DNA of 36,653 bases from an uncultured Clostridia bacterium (GCA_944387885.1 CALXGR010000019.1:1-36653); one strand, 5' to 3'. Numbered from the stretch's first letter, positions 24,642 through 34,132 are shown. Program-made: numbers and translations. The notes: generated by a model from the letters alone, not told the origin.

Positions 24642-25246
24642 ATCCCTTGTATCAGTATGATGAGGAGATCCGGCAGGAATACGGCGTATTCTGCGGGGTG
24701 GACGAGGCAGGCCGAGGCCCCCTCTGCGGCCCCGTCTGTGTGGCAGCGGTGATTCTGGACCCCCAGACTCCCATTGAGGGAATCAACGATTCCAAAAAGC
24801 TGTCTGAAAAAAAGCGGGAACTTCTCTTTGAAGAAATCTGCCAGAAGGCTCTGGCCTATAAAATCGTGTTTGTGGGCCCGGACATTATAGACCGGGATAA
24901 TATCCTCAACGCCACCATGGGCGGTATGCGCCAGGCAGTGGAGGAATTGGAACTGGTCCCTAACCTGGCTCTTATTGACGGAAACAAAATCCCGGCAGGA
25001 CTGAGCGTTCCTGCCCGGGCTGTGGTAAAGGGGGATGGAACCAGCGCCAGTGTGGCGGCGGCTTCCATCCTGGCTAAGGTCAGCCGGGACCGGTATATGC
25101 TGGAACTGGATAAGGAATATCCCCAGTATGGCCTGGCCCAGCACAAAGGGTACGGCACCAAACTCCATTACGAGCGGATCGCCCAGTATGGAATCCAGCC
25201 CTTTTACCGGCGGAGTTTTTTGAAAAAGCAGGGGTACTGGAAGTGA
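24638..25246 (+). CDS. rnhB: Ribonuclease HII
   Basis: RNase HII cuts RNA in RNA-DNA hybrids, including single ribonucleotides in DNA. The signature [14 protein letters not shown] contains the catalytic D22-E23. NDSKKL (50-55), LIDGNK and the later KVSRDRYM block complete the active site. At 202 aa it is of normal length. The start is ATG at 24638, overlapping the rbgA stop (ATGA), with AGGGTGG upstream. The frame is open further upstream, but only inside rbgA and without a better ribosome site. Confidence 0.95.
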   Translation: MNPLYQYDEEIRQEYGVFCGVDEAGRGPLCGPVCVAAVILDPQTPIEGINDSKKLSEKKRELLFEEICQKALAYKIVFVGPDIIDRDNILNATMGGMRQAVEELELVPNLALIDGNKIPAGLSVPARAVVKGDGTSASVAAASILAKVSRDRYMLELDKEYPQYGLAQHKGYGTKLHYERIAQYGIQPFYRRSFLKKQGYWK

Positions 25247-25605
25247 GCGGGGCAGACCTGGGCAGGACCGGGGAGGCAGTAGCCGCCCGGTATTACCAGA
25301 AACAGGGGTATCTGCTTTTGGCCCACAACTACCGTACCCGAATGGGTGAACTGGATCTGGTCCTGAAAAAAGGGGATCTGATCGTGATCTGCGAAGTGAA
25401 AACCCGCAGCCCCGGAGCTCCGGTTTCGGGACGGGAAGCGGTGGACCGGCACAAACAGCGGCGGATTCTGGCCGCGGCCAGTCAGTACCTGGCATCCAGC
25501 CCCTTCCGGGACTGTCCGGTCCGGCTGGATGTGGCGGAGGTGATGCCCCGCCCCCAGGGAGGATGGCTGGTCCACTGCATTGAAAATGCCTTTACAGCCG
25601 GATGA
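25243..25605 (+). CDS. YraN/UPF0102 family nuclease-like protein
   Basis: A 120-aa protein of the UPF0102 (YraN) family, which shares the restriction-endonuclease-like fold core. Visible markers are [20 protein letters not shown], then [12 protein letters not shown] and [10 protein letters not shown], in which E, D and E-x-K form a PD-(D/E)xK-like site. The family often follows rnhB in Firmicutes genomes. The cellular role is not established, and a DNA repair or processing link is only suggested by its rnhB neighbour. The GTG start overlaps the rnhB stop as GTGA. Confidence 0.88.
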   Translation: MSGADLGRTGEAVAARYYQKQGYLLLAHNYRTRMGELDLVLKKGDLIVICEVKTRSPGAPVSGREAVDRHKQRRILAAASQYLASSPFRDCPVRLDVAEVMPRPQGGWLVHCIENAFTAG

Positions 25606-25643
25606 AGCGGCTGAAACCCTACAGGACAGAGGAGGAAAGTAGT

Positions 25644-27110
25644 ATGCAATTTCACAGCACACGGAACAAGGAAACCTATGTGAGCAGTTCCCAGGCCATT
25701 GCCCAGGGCCTTTCTTCGGAAGGAGGGCTTTTTGTGCCTGTAAGCTTCCCCAAGGCTGATTGGGAAAGCTGGAAGGAACTGGATTATCCCCATCTGGCCC
25801 AGAAGGTGTTGGAGCTGTTCCTCACCGACTATGACAAGGAGTTCCTCCTTAAAGCTGCCCAGGAATCCTATGGGGAACGCTTTGGAGGAAAAGCCGGGCA
25901 TCTGGCCCCTGTAGCCCAGGGAACCTATGCGCTGGAGCTGTGGCACGGCCCTACCTGCGCCTTCAAGGACTACGCCCTTCAGCTGATGCCCCGGCTGCTG
26001 GTCCAGGCCAAAAAGAACCTGGGGGCCACTGAAAAGACCCTGATTCTGGTGGCTACTTCCGGAGACACCGGCAAGGCTGCTCTGGATGGGTACCACGATA
26101 TTGAAAATGTGGAGATTGCCGTCTTCTATCCTGACCACGGCACCAGCGAGATTCAGCGTCTCCAGATGGTCACCCAGGAGGGAAGCAATGTGTCGGTCTA
26201 CGCTGTCAACGGCAACTTTGACGATGCCCAGACCGGGGTCAAAAAGGTGTTCGGAGACCGGACCATCCAGGAGGAACTGGCAGGACGGAATATCCGCCTG
26301 TCCAGCGCCAACAGCATTAACTGGGGCCGGCTGGTTCCCCAGATCGTCTACTACTTTGCCGCCTATTTCCAGCTGGTGGAGAAGGGCGCCCTGACCATGG
26401 GCCAGAAGGCCAACTTCTGCGTTCCCACCGGAAACTACGGTGACATTCTGGCTGGATATTATGCCAAGCAGATGGGCTTGCCCGTGGGCAAGCTGATTTG
26501 TGCCAGCAACAAGAACAATGTACTTACCGAGTTCCTGGAGACCGGCCGGTATAATGCCAAGCGGGAATTCTACCGGACCAGCTCTCCCAGCATGGACATT
26601 CTGGTGTCCAGCAACCTGGAACGGCTCCTCTACCATGTCTGCGGCAGCGATAAGAAAGTGGCCGAGTATATGTCCCGGCTTGCCAAGGAAGGGGAGTACA
26701 CCGTCTCTTCCGAGGAGCTGACCGCCATCCAGGCAAACTTTGCCTGTGGCTGCGCCAACGATGTGCAGGTGGCCCAGGAGATTCTCCATCAGTACCAGGA
26801 CAACGGTTACCTCTGCGATACCCATACCGCCGTGGCCTTCAAGGTGGCCCGGGAGTATCAGGAAAAGACCGGGGACAATGCACCTATGGTAGTGCTTTCC
26901 ACTGCCAGCCCCTTCAAGTTCCCCGGGGACGTGCTGGAAGCCCTGGATCAGACTGCCCCCGCAGACGACTTCCTGGCTATGGAAGCCCTGGAGCAGTTTA
27001 CCGGACATAAGGCTCCCCAGAGCCTGGCCTGCCTGCGGGAAAAGCCGGTGCGGTTCACTGCGGTCATTGACCCGGTGGAAATTGCCGACGTAGCCCTGGG
27101 CACCAAGTAA
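25644..27110 (+). CDS. thrC: Threonine synthase
   Basis: This PLP enzyme converts O-phosphohomoserine to threonine. The PLP-binding lysine is K108 in HGPTCAFKDYALQLMP. ATSGDTGKAALDGY binds the cofactor phosphate, and PTGNYGDILAGYYAK is also typical. At 488 aa it belongs to the longer ThrC class. The start is ATG at 25644 with AGAGGAGG (25628-25635) eight bases upstream. An in-frame ATG at 25602 overlaps the yraN stop (ATGA) but has no ribosome site; its use would add 14 residues. It is the last gene before a strong terminator. No other threonine genes are nearby, so control with hom or thrB is not visible. Confidence 0.95.
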   Translation: MQFHSTRNKETYVSSSQAIAQGLSSEGGLFVPVSFPKADWESWKELDYPHLAQKVLELFLTDYDKEFLLKAAQESYGERFGGKAGHLAPVAQGTYALELWHGPTCAFKDYALQLMPRLLVQAKKNLGATEKTLILVATSGDTGKAALDGYHDIENVEIAVFYPDHGTSEIQRLQMVTQEGSNVSVYAVNGNFDDAQTGVKKVFGDRTIQEELAGRNIRLSSANSINWGRLVPQIVYYFAAYFQLVEKGALTMGQKANFCVPTGNYGDILAGYYAKQMGLPVGKLICASNKNNVLTEFLETGRYNAKREFYRTSSPSMDILVSSNLERLLYHVCGSDKKVAEYMSRLAKEGEYTVSSEELTAIQANFACGCANDVQVAQEILHQYQDNGYLCDTHTAVAFKVAREYQEKTGDNAPMVVLSTASPFKFPGDVLEALDQTAPADDFLAMEALEQFTGHKAPQSLACLREKPVRFTAVIDPVEIADVALGTK

Positions 27111-27122
27111 TGAACTGAATGC

Positions 27123-27157
27123 AAAAAGCCCACCCAGATATTCCGGGCGGGCTTTTT
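27123..27157. terminator. Bidirectional terminator between thrC and the DUF1540 gene
   Basis: AAAAAGCCCACCC (27123-27135) pairs with GGGCGGGCTTTTT (27145-27157), with one mismatch. Because it is flanked by A residues on the left and T residues on the right, it can stop thrC on the plus strand and the DUF1540 gene, which ends at 27175, on the minus strand. Confidence 0.9.
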
Positions 27158-27174
27158 GTAAATGAGGTTCAGGC

Positions 27175-27333
27175 TCAGACTTCGCTGAAGGTTCCGCAGC
27201 AGGTCTCCTCGGGATGAGAAGAGCGGTTCTTCACATGGATCTCGCTGGCAGTGCAGCAGCATTTGCCGTCGTTGTGAACACAGTTGGTAACATCGCAGCA
27301 AATGCCGCTGAGAGTCTTTTCATTCTGGTACAT
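27175..27333 (-). CDS. DUF1540 small cysteine-rich protein
   Basis: A 52-aa minus-strand gene. The protein begins MYQNEKTLSGICCDVTNC and has cysteines at 12, 13, 18, 25, 26, 27, 45 and 46, ending in CCGTFSEV. The order CxVxxCxxN, CxAxxI and CGTF is that of DUF1540, a short presumed metal-binding domain common in Clostridia. The start is supported by a near-perfect AAGGAGGTGT on the minus strand (27341-27350), seven bases upstream. Function is unknown. It is transcribed away from the metallophosphoesterase gene, the two starts being 64 bases apart. Confidence 0.85.
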   Translation of the reverse strand: MYQNEKTLSGICCDVTNCVHNDGKCCCTASEIHVKNRSSHPEETCCGTFSEV

Positions 27334-27397
27334 CGTTTGTACACCTCCTTACAGCCATAGTATGGGCCATAGGGAGCCGGTTTAACAGGAGGAATTT

Positions 27398-28078
27398 ATG
27401 GCAATTTTTGTAATGGGGGATACCCACCTTTCCCTGGGAGCATCCAAACCCATGGATGTGTTTTCCGGTTGGGAAGGATACCTGGAAAAGCTGGAATCCA
27501 ATTGGCGGAAACTGGTGGCCCCGGAGGATACTGTGGTCATCAACGGGGATGTGAGCTGGGCCATGAAGCTGGAGGATACCAAGGCGGACTTCGCATTCCT
27601 GGACAGCCTGCCTGGGAAAAAGCTTCTCATGAAAGGTAACCACGATTACTGGTGGACCACCATGAAAAAGATGGAGACTTACCTGGCCGACCAGGGATTT
27701 TCCAGCCTGGGTTTTCTCTTTAATAATGCACGGCTGGTAGAGGGAGTCTGGCTCTGCGGCACCCGGGGCTGGATGTTCGACCAGGGGGAAGTCCATGACC
27801 GGAAGGTCATCGACCGGGAGACCGGGCGGCTCCGGCTCAGCCTTTCCGCAGCACAGGGGGAGGAGGAGAAGGTCTGTTTTCTCCATTACCCGCCCATCTT
27901 CGGCACTTCCTCCACCCCGGAGATACTGGAAGTGATGAAAGAGTATGGGGTCCGGCGGTGCTATTACGGACATCTCCACGGAAAAAGCATCCATTACGGG
28001 GTCCAGGGAGAGGTGGACGGGATCCAATATCGGCTTACTTCTGCGGATGGATTGGGTTTTTGCCCCTTAAAAATTTAA
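27398..28078 (+). CDS. Calcineurin-like metallophosphoesterase
   Basis: A 226-aa cytoplasmic phosphoesterase with the complete dinuclear metal motif set: D8-T-H10 in GDTH, D51 in INGDVSW, N81-H-D83 in GNHD, H in FLHYPP, and GHLHG near the C-terminus. It resembles the COG1768 group of predicted phosphohydrolases, whose substrate is unknown. The ATG follows AGGAGG (27387-27392). It appears to be a single-gene transcript between a divergent DUF1540 gene and the tig promoter. Nothing in the sequence identifies the substrate. Confidence 0.88.
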   Translation: MAIFVMGDTHLSLGASKPMDVFSGWEGYLEKLESNWRKLVAPEDTVVINGDVSWAMKLEDTKADFAFLDSLPGKKLLMKGNHDYWWTTMKKMETYLADQGFSSLGFLFNNARLVEGVWLCGTRGWMFDQGEVHDRKVIDRETGRLRLSLSAAQGEEEKVCFLHYPPIFGTSSTPEILEVMKEYGVRRCYYGHLHGKSIHYGVQGEVDGIQYRLTSADGLGFCPLKI

Positions 28079-28080
28079 AA

Positions 28081-28124
28081 ATGGTATGGTATTCCAAAAA
28101 ACTTTGTGCTATAATACCATGGTA
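28081..28124 (+). promoter_or_regulatory. Inverted repeats around the tig promoter, candidate operator
   Basis: ATGGTATT (28086-28093) and AATACCAT (28113-28120) form a perfect 8-bp inverted repeat flanking the promoter. A second ATGGTAT (28081-28087) overlaps the left arm as a direct repeat. TACCATGGTA (28115-28124) is a perfect 10-base palindrome over the expected transcript start. It is not a CIRCE or CtsR-type site. A regulator is possible but unproven. Confidence 0.4.
28107..28115 (+). promoter_or_regulatory. Extended -10 promoter of tig
   Basis: TGCTATAAT gives a perfect -10 box (28110-28115) with the extended TGn element. The -35 region at the right distance (TGGTAT, 28087-28092) is poor, as is usual for extended -10 promoters. 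The start is expected near 28122, giving a leader of about 100 nt that includes a CGGCG/CGCCG stem (28171-28175 and 28193-28197). Confidence 0.72.
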
Positions 28125-28160
28125 ACGGTCTGCGCTCTGGAAAAAAGTGGGCTGTACAAT

Positions 28161-28223
28161 ATGCTGAAAGCGGCGTGGCCGGTTACACGGACCGCCGAAA
28201 ATGAACTCTACTGGAGGAAATAG
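28161..28223 (+). CDS. Possible 20-codon leader peptide upstream of tig
   Basis: ATG at 28161 opens a 20-codon frame, MLKAAWPVTRTAENELYWRK, that stops with TAG at 28221-28223, one base before the tig ATG, and covers the tig ribosome site GGAGG. The frame is open back to an ATG at 28119, but that ATG lies at or before the expected transcript start. The upstream AAAGTGGG is only a weak ribosome site. Termination here would place a ribosome on the tig start, so it could couple or gate translation. It may also be chance. Confidence 0.25.
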   Translation: MLKAAWPVTRTAENELYWRK

Positions 28224-28224
28224 A

Positions 28225-29508
28225 ATGGAACTCATCAAATGTGAAAAGCTGGAAAAAAGCATGGCAGAGCTGCAGTTCTCTGTAGATGCTGAGACTTATA
28301 AAAAGGCTGTTGACGCCGCTTTCAAGCGGGAAGGCAAGAAGTACACCATTCCCGGCTTCCGCAAGGGCAAGGCTCCCAAGGCCATGATCGAGAAGATGTA
28401 CGGCGCTGATGTGTTCACCTATGACGCCATCAACGATCTGTTCCCCGCTGCCTACGAGGAGGCTGTCAAGGCCGCCGGTATCGAGGTTGTGGGCCGTCCC
28501 GAGGTGGATATCGTTTCTGAGAGCGTTGCCGACGGCATAGTGCTGAAGGTGAACGTAGCCATCAAGCCCGAGATGAAGCTGGAAGGCTACAAGGGCATGG
28601 AAGTGACCAAGAAGACCGAGGCCGTGGACGAGGAGCAGGTTAACCAGGAACTGAAGCGGATGCAGGAGCGGAATGCCCGGCAGATGACCCGTGAGGGTGC
28701 AGCTCAGGACGGCGACATTGTGGACATCGACTTTGATGGTTCCGTGGACGGCGTTCACTTCGAGGGCGGCAAGGCTGAGCATTACAGCCTGACCCTGGGC
28801 AGCGGCAGCTTCATCCCCGGTTTCGAGGAGCAGGTCGTCGGCCACAGCGCCGGGGACAAGTTTGACGTAAACGTCAAGTTCCCCGAGGAGTACCATGCTG
28901 AGGAGCTGGCCGGCAAGGACGCTGTCTTCGCCATCAAGCTCCACGAGGTAAAGTACAAGGAACTGCCTGAGCTGGACGACGAGTTCGCCAAGGATGTAAG
29001 CGAGTACGACACCCTGGACGAGCTGAAGGCTTCCATCCGCAAGAACATTGAGGAGCGGAACGCCAAGATGGCTGAGCAGGAAATGGAGAACAAGCTGGTG
29101 GATATGGCCATCGAGAAGATGGAAGGCGAGATTCCCGAGGCTATGTACGAGTCCAAGATGGACGAGCTGGTTCAGGACTTCGAGTATCGTCTCCAGCAGC
29201 AGGGCATGAACCTCAAGACCTACCTGCAGTACCTGGGCCAGGATATGGAGCAGTTCCGCAGCAACTTCATGGAGGCCGCTCAGAAGCAGGTAAAGCAGCG
29301 TCTGGCCATGGAGACCATCGCCGCTCAGGAGAACTTCGAGATTGCTGAAGAGGCTCTGGAAGAGGAATACAAGAAGATCGCAGAGATGTACAAGATGGAA
29401 GTAGAGCAGGTGAAGAAGTTCATCGATGCTGCTTCCCTCAAGAAGGACATGGCTGTCAACAAGGCTCTGGATCTGCTGAAGGAGACCGCTAAGGTCGTGG
29501 AAGGCTGA
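28225..29508 (+). CDS. tig: Trigger factor (ribosome-associated chaperone)
   Basis: Trigger factor binds L23 at the ribosome exit and shields nascent chains. The ribosome-binding signature GFRKGKAP is at residues 44-51 (F45-R-K47). An FKBP-type prolyl isomerase domain follows (about 150-240, DGDIVDIDFDGSVDG onward), then the helical C-terminal chaperone domain. The length from ATG at 28225 is 427 aa, normal. GGAGG (28213-28217) is seven bases upstream. An in-frame ATG at 28201 has no ribosome site. Codon use is of the highly expressed type. clpP and clpX follow, an order widely conserved in bacteria that groups folding and degradation of new proteins. Confidence 0.96.
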   Translation: MELIKCEKLEKSMAELQFSVDAETYKKAVDAAFKREGKKYTIPGFRKGKAPKAMIEKMYGADVFTYDAINDLFPAAYEEAVKAAGIEVVGRPEVDIVSESVADGIVLKVNVAIKPEMKLEGYKGMEVTKKTEAVDEEQVNQELKRMQERNARQMTREGAAQDGDIVDIDFDGSVDGVHFEGGKAEHYSLTLGSGSFIPGFEEQVVGHSAGDKFDVNVKFPEEYHAEELAGKDAVFAIKLHEVKYKELPELDDEFAKDVSEYDTLDELKASIRKNIEERNAKMAEQEMENKLVDMAIEKMEGEIPEAMYESKMDELVQDFEYRLQQQGMNLKTYLQYLGQDMEQFRSNFMEAAQKQVKQRLAMETIAAQENFEIAEEALEEEYKKIAEMYKMEVEQVKKFIDAASLKKDMAVNKALDLLKETAKVVEG

Positions 29509-29542
29509 TAAGCCGTTTCAAACAGCCAGGAATATAAATTAT

Positions 29543-29584
29543 ACAAACCGATACGGCTGTACTGGCTGTATCGGTTTGTTTCTA
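29543..29584 (+). terminator. Hairpin between tig and clpP, partial terminator or attenuator
   Basis: A perfect 12-bp stem, ACAAACCGATAC (29543-29554) with GTATCGGTTTGT (29568-29579), is followed by only a short T-rich run (TTCT). The loop and the base of the right arm contain CTGGCTGT (29562-29569), complementary to ACAGCCAG (29522-29529) just upstream. It probably reduces rather than blocks transcription into clpP. No separate clpP promoter is obvious. Confidence 0.6.
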
Positions 29585-29617
29585 AACAAATTTTGATTCA
29601 GTAAGGGAGGTCTTACT

Positions 29618-30202
29618 ATGAGTTTTGTTCCTTATGTGGTAGAACAGACCGCACGGGGGGAGCGCTCCTACGATATTTTTTCCCGGCTCCTCAATGACCG
29701 TATCATTGTTCTGGGAGAAGAGATCAACGACACCACCGCCAGCCTGGTAGTGGCTCAGCTCCTCTACCTGGAAGGTCAGGACCCGGACAAGGACATCAAC
29801 CTGTATATCAACAGCCCCGGCGGTTCCATCTCCGCAGGCATGGCCATCCATGATACCATGAAGTATATCAAGTGCGATGTGTCCACCACCTGCATCGGAC
29901 TGGCCGCTTCCATGGGCGCATTCCTGCTGGCCAGCGGCACCAAGGGCAAGCGGTATGCTCTGCCCAACGCCGAGGTCATGATTCACCAGCCCCTTATGCA
30001 GGGCCTTGGCGGACAGGCTACCGACATTAAGATCCACGCAGACCACATTGTCTATATCAAGGGCAAGATGAACCGGATGCTGGCAGAGTACACCGGTCAG
30101 CCCCTGGAAAAGGTCATCCAGGACACCGAGCGGGACAACTATCTGTCGGCCCAGGAAGCCGCAGAGTACGGCCTGGTAGACGCTGTTATTTCCAAGCATT
30201 GA
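29618..30202 (+). CDS. clpP: ATP-dependent Clp protease proteolytic subunit
   Basis: ClpP forms the tetradecameric serine protease chamber fed by ClpX or ClpC. The catalytic triad is S98 (GLAASMGAF), H123 (MIHQPL) and D173 (DTERDNYLS). At 194 aa, with a short N-terminus beginning [20 protein letters not shown], it is the usual form. The ATG follows AAGGGAGG. clpX begins 10 bases after the stop, so protease and unfoldase are made together. No CtsR-like operator is seen upstream. Confidence 0.97.
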   Translation: MSFVPYVVEQTARGERSYDIFSRLLNDRIIVLGEEINDTTASLVVAQLLYLEGQDPDKDINLYINSPGGSISAGMAIHDTMKYIKCDVSTTCIGLAASMGAFLLASGTKGKRYALPNAEVMIHQPLMQGLGGQATDIKIHADHIVYIKGKMNRMLAEYTGQPLEKVIQDTERDNYLSAQEAAEYGLVDAVISKH

Positions 30203-30212
30203 GAGGAAAACC

Positions 30213-31511
30213 ATGGCAAACAATAAAGATAAGGAATTGATCTGTAACTTCTGCGGCCGGACCCAAAGCCAGGTAGAGCAGATCATCATCGGTCCCGGGG
30301 TCAACATCTGCAAAGACTGCATTGACGCCTGCTATGCAGCCATGGGACAGGAGCCTCCCCGGGCTCAGGCCCAGCGCCGGGGCATTCGCAGCCGGAAGGA
30401 AGAACAGCGGCTGGAGGACATCAATATTCTGACCCCTGCCGAAATCAAGGCCGGTTTAGACCAGTATGTCATTGGTCAGGATGACGCCAAGAAGGTTCTT
30501 GCAGTGGCGGTGTATAACCACTACAAGCGGATTCTCAGCACTGCCAATGAGGATGTGGAGCTTCAGAAGAGCAATGTGCTTCTTCTGGGCCCCAGCGGCA
30601 GCGGCAAGACCCTGCTGGCACAGACTCTGGCAAAAATGCTGAATGTTCCCTTTGCCATTGCAGATGCCACCACCCTCACCGAGGCCGGCTATGTGGGCGA
30701 GGACGTGGAGAATATTCTGCTCAAGCTGATTCAGGCGGCAGACTTTGACATTCCCCGGGCCGAAATCGGAATCATCTATATTGATGAGATCGACAAGATC
30801 ACCCGGAAGAGCGAGAATCCTTCCATCACCCGGGACGTGGGCGGTGAAGGGGTTCAGCAGGCCCTCCTCAAAATCGTGGAAGGCACTGTGAGCAATGTTC
30901 CCCCCAACGGCGGACGGAAACATCCCCAGCAGGAGTTCATCCAGATCAACACCAAGAATATCCTCTTCATCTGCGGCGGCGCCTTTGACGGGCTGGAAAA
31001 TCACATCCAGCGCCGCACCCAGGACAGCAGCCTGGGCTTTGGCAGCAAGGTGAAGGAAACCGGGGAGAAAGCCAAACAGAACCTGCTCAAGAAGGTGGAA
31101 CCCCACGATTTGGTCAAGTTTGGCCTGATTCCTGAACTGGTGGGCCGTATTCCGGTCATCACCGTTCTGGACGAACTGGACGAGGAAGCCATGATTCGGG
31201 TGATGAAGGAGCCCAAGAACAGCATTGTAAAGCAGTATACCGAACTGCTTCGGCTGGACGATGTGACTCTGGAGTTTACCGATGATGCCCTTCGTGCCAT
31301 CGCCCAGAAGACCATCCAGAGAAAGAGCGGCGCCCGTGGACTGCGGAGTGTTATGGAGGATATTCTTATCCCCATCATGTACAAGGTCCCCAGCGACGAG
31401 CAGATCGCCAAGGTGACCATCACCAAGGAGACCGTGGAAGGGGGAGAACCCCTTATTGAAAACGGTCCCGGACGGCAGCGGTATAAAAACCGGCTGACTG
31501 TGGCAGAATAA
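30213..31511 (+). CDS. clpX: ClpX unfoldase (AAA+ ATPase subunit of ClpXP)
   Basis: ClpX recognises tagged substrates, unfolds them and threads them into ClpP. The N-terminal zinc domain uses C11, C14, C33 and C36. Walker A is GPSGSGKT (126-133), with Ser instead of the commoner Thr at the third position. The pore loop GYVGED, Walker [10 protein letters not shown] and an RKHPQQEF segment follow. The ClpP-docking loop reads LGF in [11 protein letters not shown], rather than the IGF of E. coli; this variant is known in other bacteria. At 432 aa it is of normal length. The ATG follows GAGAGGAAAACC. Confidence 0.97.
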   Translation: MANNKDKELICNFCGRTQSQVEQIIIGPGVNICKDCIDACYAAMGQEPPRAQAQRRGIRSRKEEQRLEDINILTPAEIKAGLDQYVIGQDDAKKVLAVAVYNHYKRILSTANEDVELQKSNVLLLGPSGSGKTLLAQTLAKMLNVPFAIADATTLTEAGYVGEDVENILLKLIQAADFDIPRAEIGIIYIDEIDKITRKSENPSITRDVGGEGVQQALLKIVEGTVSNVPPNGGRKHPQQEFIQINTKNILFICGGAFDGLENHIQRRTQDSSLGFGSKVKETGEKAKQNLLKKVEPHDLVKFGLIPELVGRIPVITVLDELDEEAMIRVMKEPKNSIVKQYTELLRLDDVTLEFTDDALRAIAQKTIQRKSGARGLRSVMEDILIPIMYKVPSDEQIAKVTITKETVEGGEPLIENGPGRQRYKNRLTVAE

Positions 31512-31514
31512 GTT

Positions 31515-31551
31515 AAAGGAGGCATTTTCAGATGAGAATGCCTCCTTTTTT
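31515..31551 (+). terminator. Terminator after clpX
   Basis: AAAGGAGGCATT (31515-31526) pairs perfectly with AATGCCTCCTTT (31537-31548), followed by T residues. The AAAGGAGGCA/TGCCTCCTTT core is identical to the rplS terminator. Confidence 0.92.
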
Positions 31552-31600
31552 GTGATAATAAAGAAATATTCTGTTCATAAAATTTTAACTGAATAACCTC

Positions 31601-31629
31601 TTGATTTTTTGTAAGAGTGGAGTTAAAAT
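31601..31629 (+). promoter_or_regulatory. Sigma-A promoter of groESL
   Basis: TTGATT (31601-31606), a 17-base spacer and TAAAAT (31624-31629). The transcript should start near 31636, inside the CIRCE element. Confidence 0.85.
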
Positions 31630-31633
31630 ATCT

Positions 31634-31660
31634 TTAGCACTCAGTAAGAATGAGTGCTAA
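31634..31660 (+). promoter_or_regulatory. CIRCE operator, HrcA-binding site
   Basis: The two arms TTAGCACTC and GAGTGCTAA match the CIRCE consensus perfectly and are separated by exactly nine bases. Placed directly after the groESL -10 box, it should let HrcA block transcription at normal temperature, with relief on heat shock when GroEL is titrated by unfolded protein. No hrcA gene is in the window. Confidence 0.97.
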
Positions 31661-31690
31661 ACGAACCAACTAACAAGGAGGAACTATCCT

Positions 31691-31975
31691 ATGAAAATTA
31701 GACCTCTTGCAGACCGTGTGGTCATTAAAACCGTAGAAGCAGAGGAAACCACCAAGAGCGGCATCATCCTGACCGCATCCGCCAAGGAGAAGCCCCAGGT
31801 GGCCGAAGTGGTTGCCGTAGGTCCCGGCGGACTGGTTGACGGCAAGAATGTAGAAATGATCGTCAAGGTGGGGGATAAGGTCCTCACCAGCAAGTACTCC
31901 GGCACCGAAGTAAAGGTAGACGGCGAGGAGTGCACCATCGTCCGCCAGAGCGATATTCTGGCCATTGTAGAGTAA
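31691..31975 (+). CDS. groES: Co-chaperonin GroES
   Basis: GroES caps the GroEL chamber. The protein is 94 aa, starts MKIRPLADRVVIKTVEAEET and has the mobile loop (about 18-33, TTKSGIILTASAKEKP) and the roof motif near VGPGGLVDGK. It ends with VDGEECTIVRQSDILAIVE, the usual C-terminus. The ATG follows AAGGAGG. It is separated by 25 bases from groEL and controlled by the CIRCE-bearing promoter. Confidence 0.98.
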   Translation: MKIRPLADRVVIKTVEAEETTKSGIILTASAKEKPQVAEVVAVGPGGLVDGKNVEMIVKVGDKVLTSKYSGTEVKVDGEECTIVRQSDILAIVE

Positions 31976-31979
31976 TTGA

Positions 31980-33632
<1,653 letters not shown>

Positions 33633-33664
33633 GCGATACCATTCAGTAAACAGCTCTGAAGTAG

Positions 33665-33703
33665 AAAAAATCGGCCTCCACCAAGGTGGGGGCCGATTTT
33701 TTT
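33665..33703. terminator. Bidirectional terminator between groEL and the VOC gene
   Basis: A long hairpin pairs AAAAAATCGGCCTCCACC (33665-33682) with GGTGGGGGCCGATTTTTT (33685-33702), one G-T wobble, loop AA. A and T tracts on the two sides let it act for groEL on the plus strand and for the VOC gene, which ends at 33729, on the minus strand. Confidence 0.92.
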
Positions 33704-33728
33704 GCTTTATAAAAATAAGTGTAAGCAA

Positions 33729-34112
33729 TCAGAGCGTAATTTCGATCTGATTATGTTCCGGGTCCAGGATGCAGCTTTCGTAGTAGCCGTCCCCGGTAGT
33801 GCGTGGACCGCTGAGAACCTGGAAGCCGTCCTCTTTCAGCTGACGGGTCAGGCTGTCCACCTGTTCCTTGCTGCCCATAGAGAAGGCCAGGTGGATGAAC
33901 CCGGTCCGGGCCGCTGCATTGTCGATTTCCTGCAAGCCGGGACGGTGCATAAGTTCCAGCCGGGCCCCGTCCGAGAAGGTGAGAAAGTAGGAACGAAACT
34001 CCGTGCGGGTGTTGTGATAAAGAGACCCTGCCACAGCTTTGAAATACTTTTCAAAGAAAGCCTTTTCTTTCTCTAAATCCTTTACATAAAGGGCAATGTG
34101 TTCGATTTTCAT
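33729..34112 (-). CDS. VOC (glyoxalase/bleomycin resistance) superfamily protein
   Basis: A 127-aa protein with two beta-alpha-beta-beta-beta modules. Candidate metal ligands H5 (IEHIALY), E53 (RLELM), H74 (IHLAF) and E124 (IEITL) fall close to the ligand positions of glyoxalase I (5, 56, 74 and 122 in E. coli), so it may bind metal. The substrate is not evident: methylglyoxal-glutathione is unlikely in an anaerobe without glutathione, and other VOC reactions are possible. It is the last gene of the minus-strand group, 20 bases after the glycosyltransferase, with GAGGGTGA as ribosome site. Confidence 0.82.
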   Translation of the reverse strand: MKIEHIALYVKDLEKEKAFFEKYFKAVAGSLYHNTRTEFRSYFLTFSDGARLELMHRPGLQEIDNAAARTGFIHLAFSMGSKEQVDSLTRQLKEDGFQVLSGPRTTGDGYYESCILDPEHNQIEITL

Positions 34113-34132
34113 GGTATCACCCTCAAAAATGG

